A DNA stretch of 64,000 bases from Erodium maritimum. Taxonomy: Eukaryota; Streptophyta; Magnoliopsida; Geraniales; Geraniaceae. The DNA lies in NCBI GenBank assembly GCA_963921825.1, contig OY997593.1:52808039-52872038 (forward strand). The letters are read 5' to 3'. Below the pieces are notes generated by a model. That model had not been told where the DNA came from and ran no database searches. It saw only the letters and a program-made list of their open reading frames with translations. Below, one piece after another: positions 11,946 to 24,489 of the stretch. The position numbers and the translations under genes were made by a program. Position 1 is the stretch's first letter. Each line of letters begins with the position of its first letter.

Positions 11946-12673
11946 AGATTTTTTTTATCAGCAAGACATATATTAAATAAGACATCTCACGAGAAGAAAG
12001 AGGAGTACGAGAAGTCCGACTACAGACCACCAAAAGCTCAAGAAAGACACAATCTTCTTATAGGACACAACCGATACCAAAGAACACCGACCAAGAGCTT
12101 ACAACCAACAAGAATAAACAACCCACCAAGAAAAACCACACAGGATAAATAACACCCCGCTTCACGTAGGAAGCCAACAAACATAAAAACGAGGTCTAAT
12201 ACCATAATATAAGAACCATGAAGCGCAACAGATTAAAAGATTTGTAACATCCAGATTTAACCAACTTGAAGCACAAGGAAAAGACTTCCAGCAACAAAGC
12301 CAATAAACCGATAAAATCTTAACCATACCCTTGTCGGGGCTGAACAACTCCCTGAACCAAAACAAGAACAGAACCGATGAAAATTCACCAGAACTCCCTT
12401 TCCTCCACTAACCCAATCTATTGACTTCTAAGAAGGAAAACGTCCTTAACCCTCACCGGCGGCCAACACCAACAACCGACGAGCTCGAACCATTCCGGGA
12501 ACGAGAAGAAAGGAAGACCAATTGATAAGAGAGGGAGGAGAGGAAGGGAGAATAAAGCCGAATAAAGAGAGAAAAGAGATTACCAATCGTTGGAGCTCGA
12601 ACCAGGATTGATGGAGAGACAACCGTCGATGCCTTAAATGGAATAGAATTTTCGCATCACTATCACGAATCCG
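11946..12673 (-). mobile_element. Retroposon B (same family as A and C)
   Basis: Starts on the left with TTTTTTTTATCAGCAAG, which reads on the minus strand as CTTGCTGAT plus poly(A). It shares internal phrases with A and C ('gaagcacaag', 'ggcggccaacacc'). GC rises toward the right, 5' end, with purine-rich GAGAGGGAGGAG runs. About 730 bp, no protein recognised. The right boundary touches the target duplication of C. Confidence 0.55.
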
Positions 12674-12692
12674 CCAACATACTCTTCTTCTA
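12674..12692. repeat. Target duplication of retroposon C, left copy
   Basis: CCAACATACTCT is shared with 30872-30883, followed by similar C/T-rich sequence with an indel. It brackets C plus everything later nested in it. Confidence 0.6.
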
Positions 12693-13789
12693 TTTTTATC
12701 AGCGAATACAAATTTAAATTAAACCTCTTCAGAGGTAAAAAAAAGGAGTACATGTAAAGGCCTAGCTACAGACCTGTGAGTGAATCGAGAGCTAGCATGT
12801 TAGCCCAGCCTCATGACAGTCCCAACCAAAGGAGTAAGCTGATACATGAATGAGTGTTCCTCTAAAAGGAACCTCAACATCCCAACGTGGGAGAAAACCA
12901 GACAAAGAAGGGCTAAAAAACCAGATTCTACAACCAAGAAGCACAGTACAAGTAAAAGATAAGGTCTTAACACCCGGATTTGACAACCAATCAGCGCACA
13001 AAAAAGAAAGGTCTTTAACCCTGATTTTTCAACCATTAAGCACAAGCGAAACTGGCAAAAAACCAACCAACAACCTAAGCAGGATGAGCACCCTGTCTCA
13101 TTAGGACCATCAATCTGTCACAAATACTAGAAGACGAGAACTAACATGTCGGCGGCCAACATCGCGATCGACCAAGACAGATCAGATGAGTAATACCCAC
13201 CCGAACACATAAACCCCTACAACAAATCTGAAAGAAAACAGCTGAAAGGCACAAAGGCCTAAACACTCATCGGCGGCCAACACCTTAAACCGGCGAGTCC
13301 TAACCACATAAGTGGAAGGAAGCAAATGCAAATCAAATTGAAATCGATAAAAGGTCTATGCGGGGCCACCAAACTTAAGCTGAGGAAAGAAAAATACCAG
13401 AATCATGCCACGATGATCCGCTAGACCCACGACGATCGACACCTGGGAGGATGAAGAAATGCGTCCTACGACCGGATCTGAAGCAAAACATCGGGAAAGC
13501 AGACGAACCACCAAAGGCAGTAAGATCAGCTCTGCAATGATCCAAATCCAGAATGATGAAGAAGCACGTCCCACGCCAGAGCTGGAACTAGTCACATCCA
13601 GTGATCTGAAAGACGCTCCACATCATTAACACTGCAACGAAGCAAACGGAAGAGACGAGCCAAGCACCCTAAAACGAATCTTCCGACTCGACTGAACCAG
13701 ATCCCCACAATCAACACCCAAACGGCTGCAGAAAGCGTCCCACGACCGGATCTGAAACAAGTCACTGCTAAAAAGCCGTAAGAAGCACC

Positions 13790-13794
13790 ACTAA
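13790..13794. repeat. Gypsy target duplication ACTAA, left
   Basis: ACTAA directly before the TG of the 5' LTR; repeated at 30040-30044 directly after the CA of the 3' LTR. Confidence 0.85.
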
Positions 13795-16632
13795 TGTAAA
13801 GACCGGATAATTTAATAGTTTTAAATTATTGTTGGAACGTCGAGGGTTGGAGAACGAGTTGAAATTGTTGGATCGATTTCAAAAAAAAAGGGAAAGGAGG
13901 AGTAGGCTTGGGCCAGCCAGACCCATGCATTTAGGCCGAGCCGGTCAGGGTGTCAGGCCCAACAACACGCCCGAGGCGCAAAAACCCGAGCTGCTAACCA
14001 TAGCACGATATCCCTCTCTCCTCACTTCAGCGCACACAACCCGAGGTACCTCGTCGCTTCCTCTCTCTCGACCCTTCGTCTTCTCTCCCTCTCGACACCT
14101 TGCCGGAGCACCAAAATCTCTCCGTAGCTCCGATCTTCATCCTCATTCACCTTCTTCTTCTTCTGCTCCCACCAACGACAAAGCCTCACCACCATAACCC
14201 CTCCCTTTCTTTCCCTTCTTCCTCCTCGACATCGAAGCGAGCGCGCCGTCGTCTTCGATTCGAGCTCGCTGCTCCTGCAACCGTAAAAATCAGAGACGGT
14301 GAGTCCTTTCCCGGCTAGATTCACCGTCCCCGTGACGTCCTTACCTGAAAATCGAGCTCGCGCAAACTCGTTCGGGTTGAGTTCGGTTGGAGACGCTCGC
14401 CGGAGTGTTCGAGCTCCAGATCTTCGCTCCCACGCTAGTGAGCTCCTCTAGCCGTTAGATCTGGACGGAGAGGCGCGATACTCACCATGACGACCTCCCA
14501 ACGACTTTCCGAGCCTCCTGACGCCGTCGCCGCCGTCGAGAACCACTCTAACCTCGCCTGCTGCCGTCTTTAGCTCGCCTGAACACTTGCTCCATCTGTC
14601 ACCGCTCAGGTAGGACGAGACCGAGCGTTTGGGCTTGGGAAGGACGAGACCGGCCGTTTGGGCTTGGGCTAGGACAGACGGGCTCGGACCTGGACTGGAT
14701 CTGGGTTCGGGTCTGGACTCGGGTCTGGATCCGGGTCTGGGTCGGGCTCGGGTCAGATCCGGGTTTGAGATCTGCACCGGGTCGGATCCGGGTCGGATTC
14801 GGGTCCGGGTTTTGGATTCTTGACTCGGATCCGGGTCGGTTTCGGATCCGGTTTCCGGATTCGGGTCGGGGTCGGGTCGGATCGGATAGTTTTAAATTAA
14901 TTAATTAATTAATTAATTGGACTAAAATCAGATAAATTCAAGGACTTAACGATTAATTTAAAAGACGAATTTGATAAATTAGAGGACTGATTTAACTGTA
15001 CCGAGACTGATTTTGAAATTTACATGTTAAACCCAGACTTTGACTTCGCCCCAAAAGACCGGATGTAGGCCCAGACGTCAGCATCTAGGAGACGTAGCTG
15101 TTGGTTCTTCTTGAGGTAGGGAAAAGCCGTAAACTCCGCTCTAATTTAAGAATGCTAATAGTATGCCTATAGGATAATTAAAAACCGGAAAGGTCCTAGT
15201 TTGCATATAGGATGTGATTCACTAGAATAATCGCTTTTCAATTATAATAATAACCGGACGAATCTTTGTATGCATATAGGATGTGATTCACTAGATTAAT
15301 CGCTTTCAATATCTTGGGAAATTGTCGTGTTGATAGAATGGCCATGTCGAGCCCTAGCATTTCTTGTTGATTGGATTTACTAATGATTGTTCGTATTAAG
15401 ATAGATGCATGTTCCTTTCTTAAGATAAGATAAGAGTCAAATTAGACTAATTGAACTATGATGATCGTGATGTGAACGGTTGTTCCATGTTATGATTGAT
15501 TAATTGAATGAGTGTTTGAGTGTAAATTGGTTGTGCCTATGGATATGATCGGGTGAGTGATAGACCGATGATACGTGGTTGGTAAGTTAATCCGGTAAGT
15601 TTGGTTAATAACCTGAGTAGTTGTGTTGTGCTTGTCGGGGATTGCATGCCCTTGTTGCTTACTTGTCGTGGGTGTTTTATGGAATGATGTCTGATCGAGG
15701 GGGTAAGCTGGTCCGATATGGTTACGTGGTCGTTTCACCCCGATGCTACGTGTTCCGGGAAGACCTAGGCCGAGGGATATTCCGGTACGGTATATTATGG
15801 TCTTATCCGATGCTACGTGTTCCTTAAAGACTCGTTTCGCCCCGATGCTACGTGTTCCGGGAAGACCAAGGCCGATGGATGTTCCGGCTTGGTACTTTAT
15901 TGTCTCATTCCGATGCTACGTGTTATGGAGAGACTCACTTTACCTCAATGATCTGTGGTCCTTTGGGGATACTTCGGGGACTTCTGAGAACGTGCGTCCC
16001 TAGGGAACTTTTCCGGGAATCCCATTGATAGTGTTTCCCCTTGGCCGAGGGGCAATCTGATATGATGTACCAGTCAGTGTACGAATCAGAATCTTGGATT
16101 CGATATGCAGTGTTTCAGTATTTCTGTGCTTCTTTAATTTAATCGGTTCTTGGTTACTTTCGTTATCTTTCCGTTGATTTCGTTGAGTATTACTTTCTTC
16201 TAGTATTGTGATTCTTGTTGGTCTTTATTTAGTTTTCGTTGGTTAATTGTACTAATCGGTTTTGTTGGTAAAATGTTGATTCTTTTATTTTATTGCTTTT
16301 TCCTACTGAGCGTAAGCTCAACCCCCTCCCCCCCGCCCCCCCCCCCCCCCCCCCCCCCCTTTGTTTACTGTTTGTACAGGTCTTCTTTTTGAGTAGTCTA
16401 GAAGTGGTCTCAAGGTTCGGGAGCTCCTTGGGGATTGGGATTGTCCTAGAGACGTATTGGCTTTTATGAACTTTATTTCATGTTAATTTCAGAGCTGTTG
16501 ACTCTTGATTGTGGTTCTATTTACTTTAAAAAGGAGGAGTTTGCATTATTAAATATTTCTTTTTATTTATTTATTTATCGTTTTTTTTGTTCACGTCTCG
16601 AGTCCGGTCAAAACCGGATTATGGGCATGACA
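13795..16632 (+). repeat. Gypsy 5' LTR
   Basis: 2838 bp, TGTAAAGACC...GACA. Contains a GGGTC/GGATCC-type degenerate repeat block (14620-14880), a TTAA microsatellite at about 14890-14920, four copies of GATGCTACGTGTTCC at 15742, 15809, 15844 and 15912, and a C-rich tract at 16322-16359. Positions about 14195-14385 are absent from the 3' LTR. Confidence 0.92.
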
Positions 16633-16635
16633 ATT

Positions 16636-16648
16636 TGGTATCAGAGCC
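16636..16648 (+). other. Gypsy primer-binding site (initiator tRNA-Met)
   Basis: TGGTATCAGAGCC three bases after the 5' LTR, complementary to the 3' end of plant initiator methionine tRNA. Confidence 0.9.
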
Positions 16649-17630
16649 TGGTTACATTTTGAAATGATTTTTTCAAAACCTCGGACCGTACATCAATTAG
16701 GTGGGTAGAGTTAGGTGTTAAGTTTGAAGTAGTTGTTTTAGCCTTATCTTCTTTATGTTACCCTTTCGCTTTACTGAAATTGTATCTTATTCCCTGTACC
16801 GTTGTACCCTTAGTGGATCTATGATGCCGATCGGTTGAGATGGAGATTAGTTTCACGAGCGATGCTCAGGCTGTTTATGATGTGATGGTTGGTTAATTGT
16901 TAAACGGGTTGCCGCCTCGGTTGGCCACTGTTTATTGATGGATTGAACTGATGTCTTGACCCGAGTGGTTTACTTCCGTTGTTACGTGGTGTGTGCTTAT
17001 GATGTTATGGTGTGCTTTTTACGCTAGATGCCGTGAACGGTTGTTTATTAAATGACACGCATAAGCGGTTGAATAGTGAATTATACGAACGGGCCATATC
17101 AAAATTTCTGCAAAACTAAAGTGTTTGTACTATCACGGGTTGACTTAGGGGCACCACTTTAGTCGAATGTGATAGATGGATGTCAAGTGGTTACAACGAG
17201 GTTCGGGGACGCCTTTATCGGGTTGTAACGACGCGAGATTGACATGAAAGATGTGATAGAAAATTAATGAAAACCTAAGAATTAGAGTAGCGCTAAGATT
17301 GTGAAAGTGTTGTGATCTTGTACCCCATGCTGTGGGAAGATACCCGACCGAGGCGTATCCCGGTCCGGTATGTTGTTGTGTGACTTGTTTGAAACTGTGC
17401 ATCCTGTGGGAGATGATTGAATTGTGTGAATTGATTTTGTGAGACGCACAAGTGTGCGGACTTCTCTTATTATATGAAGTATTATATATGACTAACCTAA
17501 GACTAAGTTTACTGTTGGTCCGAGTGGGACACTTGTGAAACGCGTGTGAACGTTTTTACTTTAAGCGAACTGTTTTATTCGAAATCTGAGGAACTGAACA
17601 TGTGCGTTATCCATGTAGAGGATATACAAC
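16649..17630 (+). other. Gypsy leader
   Basis: Untranslated leader between PBS and gag; no coding frame seen. Confidence 0.7.
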
Positions 17631-18800
17631 ATGAGACCTACTTACACACCGAGAGGCCCTAGGGGTCGCCCAGCTAGGGGAAGGGGACGGCCACCTGCCA
17701 TTGATCAGGCAGGGGCATCTAGCGCCCAGGGTGCTACTTCTGTAGAGCACCAGAGAGATGAGGTCGGACCGTCAGGGTCACCGCCCAGAGTTCCTCTAGT
17801 CACATCGCCGAATCAGGCGACCCCTCTAGAGGAGGTGGTTCGTGCGGTCCTTGCAGCGCTCAGCGCTCAGAAGGGGACCACAGCACCAGCATCTGAGACC
17901 ATGCCTGCTGCTACCACAACCGCGGTCGAGAGGCCGGGTCAGAGTGACAGCCATACGGCCTAGGCTCTTAGAGACTTCCGTAGGCTGGGCACGCCAGTCT
18001 ATTCCGGGGGGTCAGACCCCGAGGCAGCCGCGGGTTGGCTTGAGCGGATTACCCGCAACCTTCATACTTCTGGGGTATCCGATGGTCGTCTGAGAGTATC
18101 TTTCGCGACCTTTCAGCTTGAAGGGGAGGCGTACTACTGGTGGCAGCATGTGCAGACCAGGGTTGGAGATGATTTCGAGTTATTTAGCAGACTATTCTTG
18201 GAGCAGTATTTTCCTCGATCTGTTCGAGATGACAGGCACCAGAAGTTCCTAGAACTGCGTCAGAGAGGGATGACCGTCTCTGAGTATGAGGCGAGGTTCA
18301 CATCCCTATCTCGCTTCGTACCAGAGATGGTGCAGACTGAGGAGAGCCGCTGCAAGCGCTTCGAGAGAGGACTCATCCCGTCTATCGCGGATCGAGTCAT
18401 TGCTTTCAGGTCAGAGGACTACTCTACACTAGTGGACTAGGCACTAGCTGTGGAGAGGCACTTTCGGGAGACTGTCAGAGCGCGGGAGATCCGGCCGAGG
18501 CCGAGTGGGTTCTTGAGGCCGTTTGGGGGCCGCGATCCTAGGAGGCAGAGGACCTCGGAATTCTTTCAGCCACAGGCCCAGTCCGGTGGGATACGGCGGG
18601 TCGGGGCAGTAGCGTCGGTTGGACCTGCTCTGGTGGCATAGTTCTGCCCCTCGTGCTGGCAGTTGGTAAATCTGGGCCGAGACTACCCATTGAGTGGGGG
18701 ATCTGCAGACCGCGTCGTAGGTCGTCCGACGAGAGTCGAGGAGAGGTCGCGTCCCACTGAGAGGACATGCTATCACTGCGACAGATTGGGACACTTCTCC
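17631..18800 (+). pseudogene. Gypsy gag, three stops
   Basis: ATG at 17631 opens an Arg/Gly/Pro-rich N-terminus. The Retrotrans_gag core follows in the same frame at about 18010-18440, with the W-L-E-R-I helix, the LEGEAYYWW block and YFP. Stops at 17961-17963, 18438-18440 and 18639-18641 are all TAG. The frame is otherwise preserved to a zinc knuckle that starts C-x2-C-x4-H at 18768-18794 but lacks the last Cys. Sequence there jumps directly into protease remains, so a deletion has removed the knuckle end and the junction with pol. Gag would form the virus-like particle around element RNA. Confidence 0.88.
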
Positions 18801-21800
18801 GTTGTGCCTTTATACCCCTGTTACGGGAAAGGTAGTGTTGAGTACGGTTTGTCGGACTGTGAGATCCGAGTGGCGGATTGTCCGTTCTATGGTGACTTGC
18901 TTATGCTTGACATGACTGCTTTTGATGTGATTCTGGGGATGGATTGGATGACGAGGTACCGGGCGTCGATCGACTGTTATCGTCGACAGGTGACCGTAGT
19001 GTAGGGCGACACGGTCGTTACCTGTGTTCTGGCAGTTGGAGCGGAGTACTCTTGTCTGCGTTGACCGTGGGTGATGAGACGGAGACTGTACCAAGTAGAG
19101 AGCTACCGAGATTGGTATGGGAGTTCCCGGAAGTCATACTGGAGCAGCTGTTAGGATTTCTGCCGGTGCGCGAGGTTGAGTTCAGCATCGGTTTGATCTT
19201 GGGTACGGCGCCGATCTCTATGGCCCCGTATCGATTTGCACCCGCCGAGTTGGTCGAGTTGAAGAGACAACTCGAGGAACTTCAGGAGAAGGGTTTCATC
19301 CGACCGAGTGCTTCGCCATGGGGAGCACCCGCCCTCTTCGTGAAGAAGAAGAAGGGTGGAGCATTGCGGATGTGCATTGATTACCGGAAGTTGAACCGAG
19401 TTACGGTGAAGAAGCGTTATCCGATGCCGAGGATCGATGACCTGTTCGATCAGCTGAGAGGAGCAAAGTGCTTCTCAAAGATTGATCTTCGATCAGGGTA
19501 CTACCAGTTGAGGGTTCGGCATGAGGATGTGGAGAAGACCGCATTTAGGACTCGATATGGACACTACGAGTTCTTAGTGATGCTGTTCGCGTTGACGAAC
19601 GCACCTGCAGCCTTCATGGATCTGATGAACGGGATCTTCCGACCCTGCCTGAATCAGTTTGTCGTAGTGTTTGTGGATGAGATACTGATTTATTCGCCTA
19701 GTGAGGAGGCACATGAGGATCATCTGAGGACGGTGTTGACGTTGTTGTGTACTCATCAGCTGTACGACAACTTAGAGAAGTGCGAGTTCTAGCTCGCTGA
19801 GGTGAAGTTCCTCGGACATGTTGTGTCCCGAGAGGGTATTCTAGTCGATCCGTCGAAGATCAACGCAGTGTCAAAGTGGGCACGACCCAAGGGTGTGTTT
19901 GAGATCCGTAGCTTCCTGGGACTGGTAGGATACTACCAACGGTTCGTCTAGGATTTTTCACGTCTGGCCGCGTCGATGACTGCCTTGACTCGCAAAGGGG
20001 CTGAGTTCATATGGACGGACGAGTGTGAACACTCCTTTATCGAGCTGAAGGCTCGTTTGACCACCGCTCCCGTGTTGATAGTACCAAAGCGTGGAGTCGG
20101 GTATGATGTGTACTGTGATGCGTCCGGCGAAGGACTGGGATGTGTGTTGATGCAGTTCGGGAAGGTAGTTGCCTATGCTCGAGACAGTTGAAGATACATG
20201 AGCGCAACTATCCGACCCATGACCTTGAGTTGGAAGCAGTGGTCTTTGCTCTGAAGAGCTGGAGGCATTATTTGTACGGTGAGCGATTCCGGGTGTTCTC
20301 GGATCACAAGAGCCTCAAGTACATCTTCTCGTAGCGCGACTTGAACATGCGCTAGAGGCGATGGATGGAGCTGTTGGAGGAGTACGACTTCGAGCTACTC
20401 TATCATTCGGGCAAGGCGAACGTTGTCGCCGACGCCCTGAGTAGGAAGTCGACTCACAGCGTAGCTAGTATATCTTTCCGAGAGTGGGACATGATGGAGG
20501 AGCTGAGTATGTTTCGGCTCGAGCTCGACGAGATCACCGATGGCGTGGCCATGTGTTCGCTGGTGGCGCAGCCCACACTTATTACCCGTGTGCTGGAGGC
20601 ACAGGCCGAGGATGTCGAGACGGCAGAGATCCGAGAGAGGATGATCAGCGGTACTAACACCGAGGGCTGGGAGCAGAGTGCCGATCAGGGTCTACGTTAC
20701 CGAGGACGGTTGTTTGAGAGAGTGTCATCACTCCCGCCTTGCTGTGCATCCAGGTGGCACCAAGATGTATCGGGACATTCGAAGACAGTTCTGGTGGAGC
20801 GGGATGCTTAGAGCAGTCGCAGAGTTCGTTTCTAGGTGCCTCACTTGTCAGCAAGTGAAGGCCAAGCATCAGCGTCCCGCCGGTTTGCTACAGCCTTTAC
20901 CGATCGCAGAGTGGAAGTGGGAGCACGTCATGATGGACTTCGTGAGTGGCTTGCCGAGATTGCCGAGAGGGCATGACGCAGTTTGGGTGGTGGTCGACCG
21001 ACTGACCAAGTCGGCACACTTCCTGGCCATGAGGATGACGGATACAGTCGATACTTTGAGCCGGTTGTACGTTCGAGTGATTATCCGTCTTCACGGGGTG
21101 CCGATGTCGATCGTGTCTGATCGAGATCCCCGTTTCCCCTCCATATTTTGGGAGAGCCTGCAGAAGGCATTGGGGACCGAGGTCTTCCTTCGTACGACTT
21201 ATCACCCGTAGACGGACAGTCATTCAGAGCGCACTATACAAATATTAGAGGATATGCTGCGAGCATGTGTGTTGGACTTCCGAGGATCATGGGAGGACCA
21301 CTTACCACTAGCGAAGTTTGCCTACAACAACAGCTTCCAGGCCAGTATTGGGATGTCACCGTTTGAGGCGTTGTATGGTAGGCCGTGTAGAGCGCCCATG
21401 TTTTGGGCAGAGGTAGGGGACCGGAGTCTACTCGGTCCAGAGATTGTCCAGGAGACAACCGAGAAGGTCGCACTGATTCGGGGTCGGTTGAAGACCGCGC
21501 AGAGTCGCCAGAAGAGCTATGCAGATCGACGGCGCAGAATTTTCGGTTGGTGATCATGTATTTCTGAGGGTGAGCCCGAAGAAGGGCCTATTGCAGTTCA
21601 GCCGCGGCGGGGGCAAGTTGGCCCCGCGGTTTATCGGACCGTTTGAGATCTTGGGCAGAGTTGGAGCCGTAGCTTACCGTCTTGCATTGCCACCGCAGCT
21701 TGGGAACGTGCATAACGTGTTCCATGTCTCCCAACTGCGGAAGTACATTGTGGACCCCTCCCACGTGATTGAGTGGACGGATATCGAGGTGGCGGATGAC

Positions 21801-21968
21801 GTCTCGTACGAGGAGCATCCAGTCAGGAATTTGGATACACGGGAGAAGGTCTTGCGTGACAATACTATTCCACTAGTACGAGTGCAGTGGAAGCACCAGG
21901 GAGCTGAGTCGACCTGGGAACGTGAGGACGAGATCCGGGCGAAGTATCCCCACCTGTTCGACCCTTGA
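18801..21968 (+). pseudogene. Gypsy pol: protease remnant, RT, RNase H, integrase-chromodomain
   Basis: The protease keeps only its C-terminal half (ILGMDWM near 18940); the catalytic Asp segment is deleted. RT in the next frame (about 19100-19790) has [16 protein letters not shown] and a catalytic box reading VDE (19673-19681) where the family has two Asp. RNase H starts at VYCDAS near 20110 and shifts frame near 20180. Integrase (about 20720-21950) has its His/Cys finger (HH then CLTC) and the DFVSGLP, SDRDPRF blocks; the third catalytic region follows a TAG at 21209-21211, with another shift near 21530. The C-terminus (21795-21965) is chromodomain-like, ending ESTWERED..YPHLF. Further TAG stops at about 19790, 19949, 20332 and 20353. 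Beyond repair by drift. Confidence 0.9.
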
Positions 21969-22005
21969 GGTACCTCCGTTTTAAATTTCAGGGACGAAAT
22001 TCATT

Positions 22006-22019
22006 TAAGGAAGGTAGAC
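22006..22019 (+). other. Gypsy polypurine tract
   Basis: AAGGAAGGTAGAC just before the 3' LTR, in the expected place for plus-strand priming; preceded by GGGACGAAATTC as usual in this group. Confidence 0.7.
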
Positions 22020-24330
22020 TGTAAAGACCGGATAATTTCATAGTTTTAAATTATTGTTGTAACGTTGAGGGTTGGAGAACGTGTTGAAAATTTTGGATTG
22101 ATTTCAAAAAAAAAAGGGAAAGGAGGAGTAGGCCTGGGCCAGCCAGACCCAGGCATTTGGGCTGAGCCGGTCAGGGTGCCAGGCCAACAACATGCCCGAG
22201 GCCCAAAATCCCGAGCTGCTAACCCTAGCTCGCTCTTCCTCTCTCATTACTTCAGCTCACGCAGCCCGAGCCACCTCGTCGCTTCCTCTCTCTCGACCCT
22301 TCATCTTCTCTCCCTCTCGACACCTCGCCGGAGCACCAAAATCTCTCCGTAGCTTCGATCTTCATCCTCCTTCACCCTCTTCTTCTTCTGCTCCCACCCA
22401 TGACAAAGCCTCACTGTTTGGGTCGAGTTCGGTTGGAGAGGCTCGCCGAAGTGTTCGAGCTCCAGATCTTCGCTCCCACGCCGGCGAGCTCCTCTAGCCG
22501 TCAGATCTGGACGGAGAGGCGCGATACACACCCTGACGACCTCCACACGACTTTCCGAGCCTCATGACGTCGTCCCCGCTTTCGAGAACCCCCCTAACCT
22601 CGCCTGCTGCCTTCTTTAGCTTGCCAGAACCCTTGCTCCGTCCGTCACCGCTCAGGCAGGACGAGACCGAGCGTTTGGGCTTGGGCAGGACGAGACTGAG
22701 CGTTTGGGCTTAGGCCGAACGAGACCGAGCGTTTGGGCTTGGGCCAGGACAGACGCGCTCGGGCCTGGACTGGATCTGGGTTCGGGTCCGGACTCGGGTC
22801 TGGATCCGGGTCAGGGTCGGGCTCGGGTCAGATCCGGGTCTGAGATCTGGACCGGGTCGGATTCGTGTCCGGGTTTTGGATTCTGGACTCGGATCCGGGT
22901 CGGTTTCGGATCCGGTTTCCGGATCCGGGCCGGGTTCGGGTCGGACTCGAGTTGGGCCGGATCGGATAGTTTTAAATTAATTAATTAATTAATTAATTGG
23001 ACTAAAATCAGATAAATTCAAGGACTTAACGATTAATTTAAAAGACGAATTTGATAAATTAGAGGACTACTCTAACTGGGCCATGACTGATTTTGAACTT
23101 TACCTGTTAAACCCAGACTTAGACTTCGGCCGAGAAGACCGGAGGTAGGCCCGGATGTCAGCAGCTAGGAGACGTATCTGTTGGTTCTTCTTGAGGTAGG
23201 GAAAATCCGTAAACTCCGCTCCTAATTTAAGAAGGCTAATAGTATAGCTATAGGATAATTAATAACCGGAAAGGTTTTAGTTTGCATATAGGATGTGATT
23301 CACTAGAATAATCGATTTTCAATTATAATAATAACCGGACGAGTCTTAGTATGCATATAGGATGTGATTCACTAGATTAATCGCTTTCAATATCTTGGGA
23401 AATTGTCGTGCTGGTAGAATGGTCATGTCGAGCCCTAGGATTGCTTGTTGATTGGATTTACTAATGATTGTTCGTATTGAGATAGATGCATGTTCCTTTC
23501 TTAGGATAAGATAAGAGTCAAATTAGACTAATTGAACTATGATGATCGTGATGTGAACGGTTGTTCCATGTTATGATTGATTAATTGAATGAGTGTTTGA
23601 GTGTAAATTGGTTGTGCCTATGGATATGATCGGGTGAGTGATAGACCGATGATACGTGGTTGGTAAGTTATACCGGTAAGTTTGGTTAATAACCTGAGTA
23701 GTTGTGTTGTGCTTGTCGGGGATTGCATGCCCTTGTTGCTTACTTGTCGTGGGTGTTTTATGGAATGATATCCGATCGAGGGGGTAAGCCGGTCCGATAT
23801 GGTTACGTGGTCGTTTTACCCCGATGCTACGTGTTCCGAGAAGACCTAGGCCGAGGGATATTCCGGTACGGTATATTATGGTCTTATACGATGCTACGTG
23901 TTCCGGAAAGACTCGTTTCGCCTCGATGCTACGTGTTCCGGGAAGACCAAGGCCGATGGATGTTCCGGCTTGGTAATTTATTGTCTCATTCCGATGCTAC
24001 GTGTTCCGGAGAGACTCACTTTACCTCAATGATCTGTGGTCCTTTGGGGATACTTCCAGGACTTCTAAGGACGTGCGTCCCTAGGGAACTTTCCCAGGAA
24101 TCCCGTTGATAGTGTTTCCCCTGGGCCGAGGGGCAATCTGATATGATGTACCAGTCATTGTACGGATCAGAATCTTGGATTCGATATGCAATGTTTCAGT
24201 ATTTGTGTGCTTCTTTAATTTAATCGGTTCCTGGTTACTTTCGTTATCTTTCCGTTTATTTCCTTGAGTATTTCTTTCTTCTAGTATTGTGATTCTTGTT
24301 GGTCTTTATTTAGTTTCTGTTGGTTAATTG

Positions 24331-24350
24331 TACTAATCGGTTTTGTTGAT
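24331..24350. repeat. LINE target duplication, left
   Basis: TACTAATCGGTTTTGTTGAT, a 20-bp perfect match to 29681-29700. The 5' LTR has the uninterrupted target at about 16252-16272. Confidence 0.95.
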
Positions 24351-24489
24351 TTTTTTTTTTGGATAAGCGCTTAGGATTTTATTCAATGGTCGTTCTCCAA
24401 GGAGGAGAAAGCCACAAAAGCAAAACAAACCACGATTACAAGAGTCCCTAAAAAGAGAAACAGGGAACAAACCCCTTAACGACTAGATA

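Noticed and set aside
20454..21862. Minus-strand ORFs across gypsy RNase H and integrase
   Set aside because: Shadows of pol; plus-strand domains are unmistakable.
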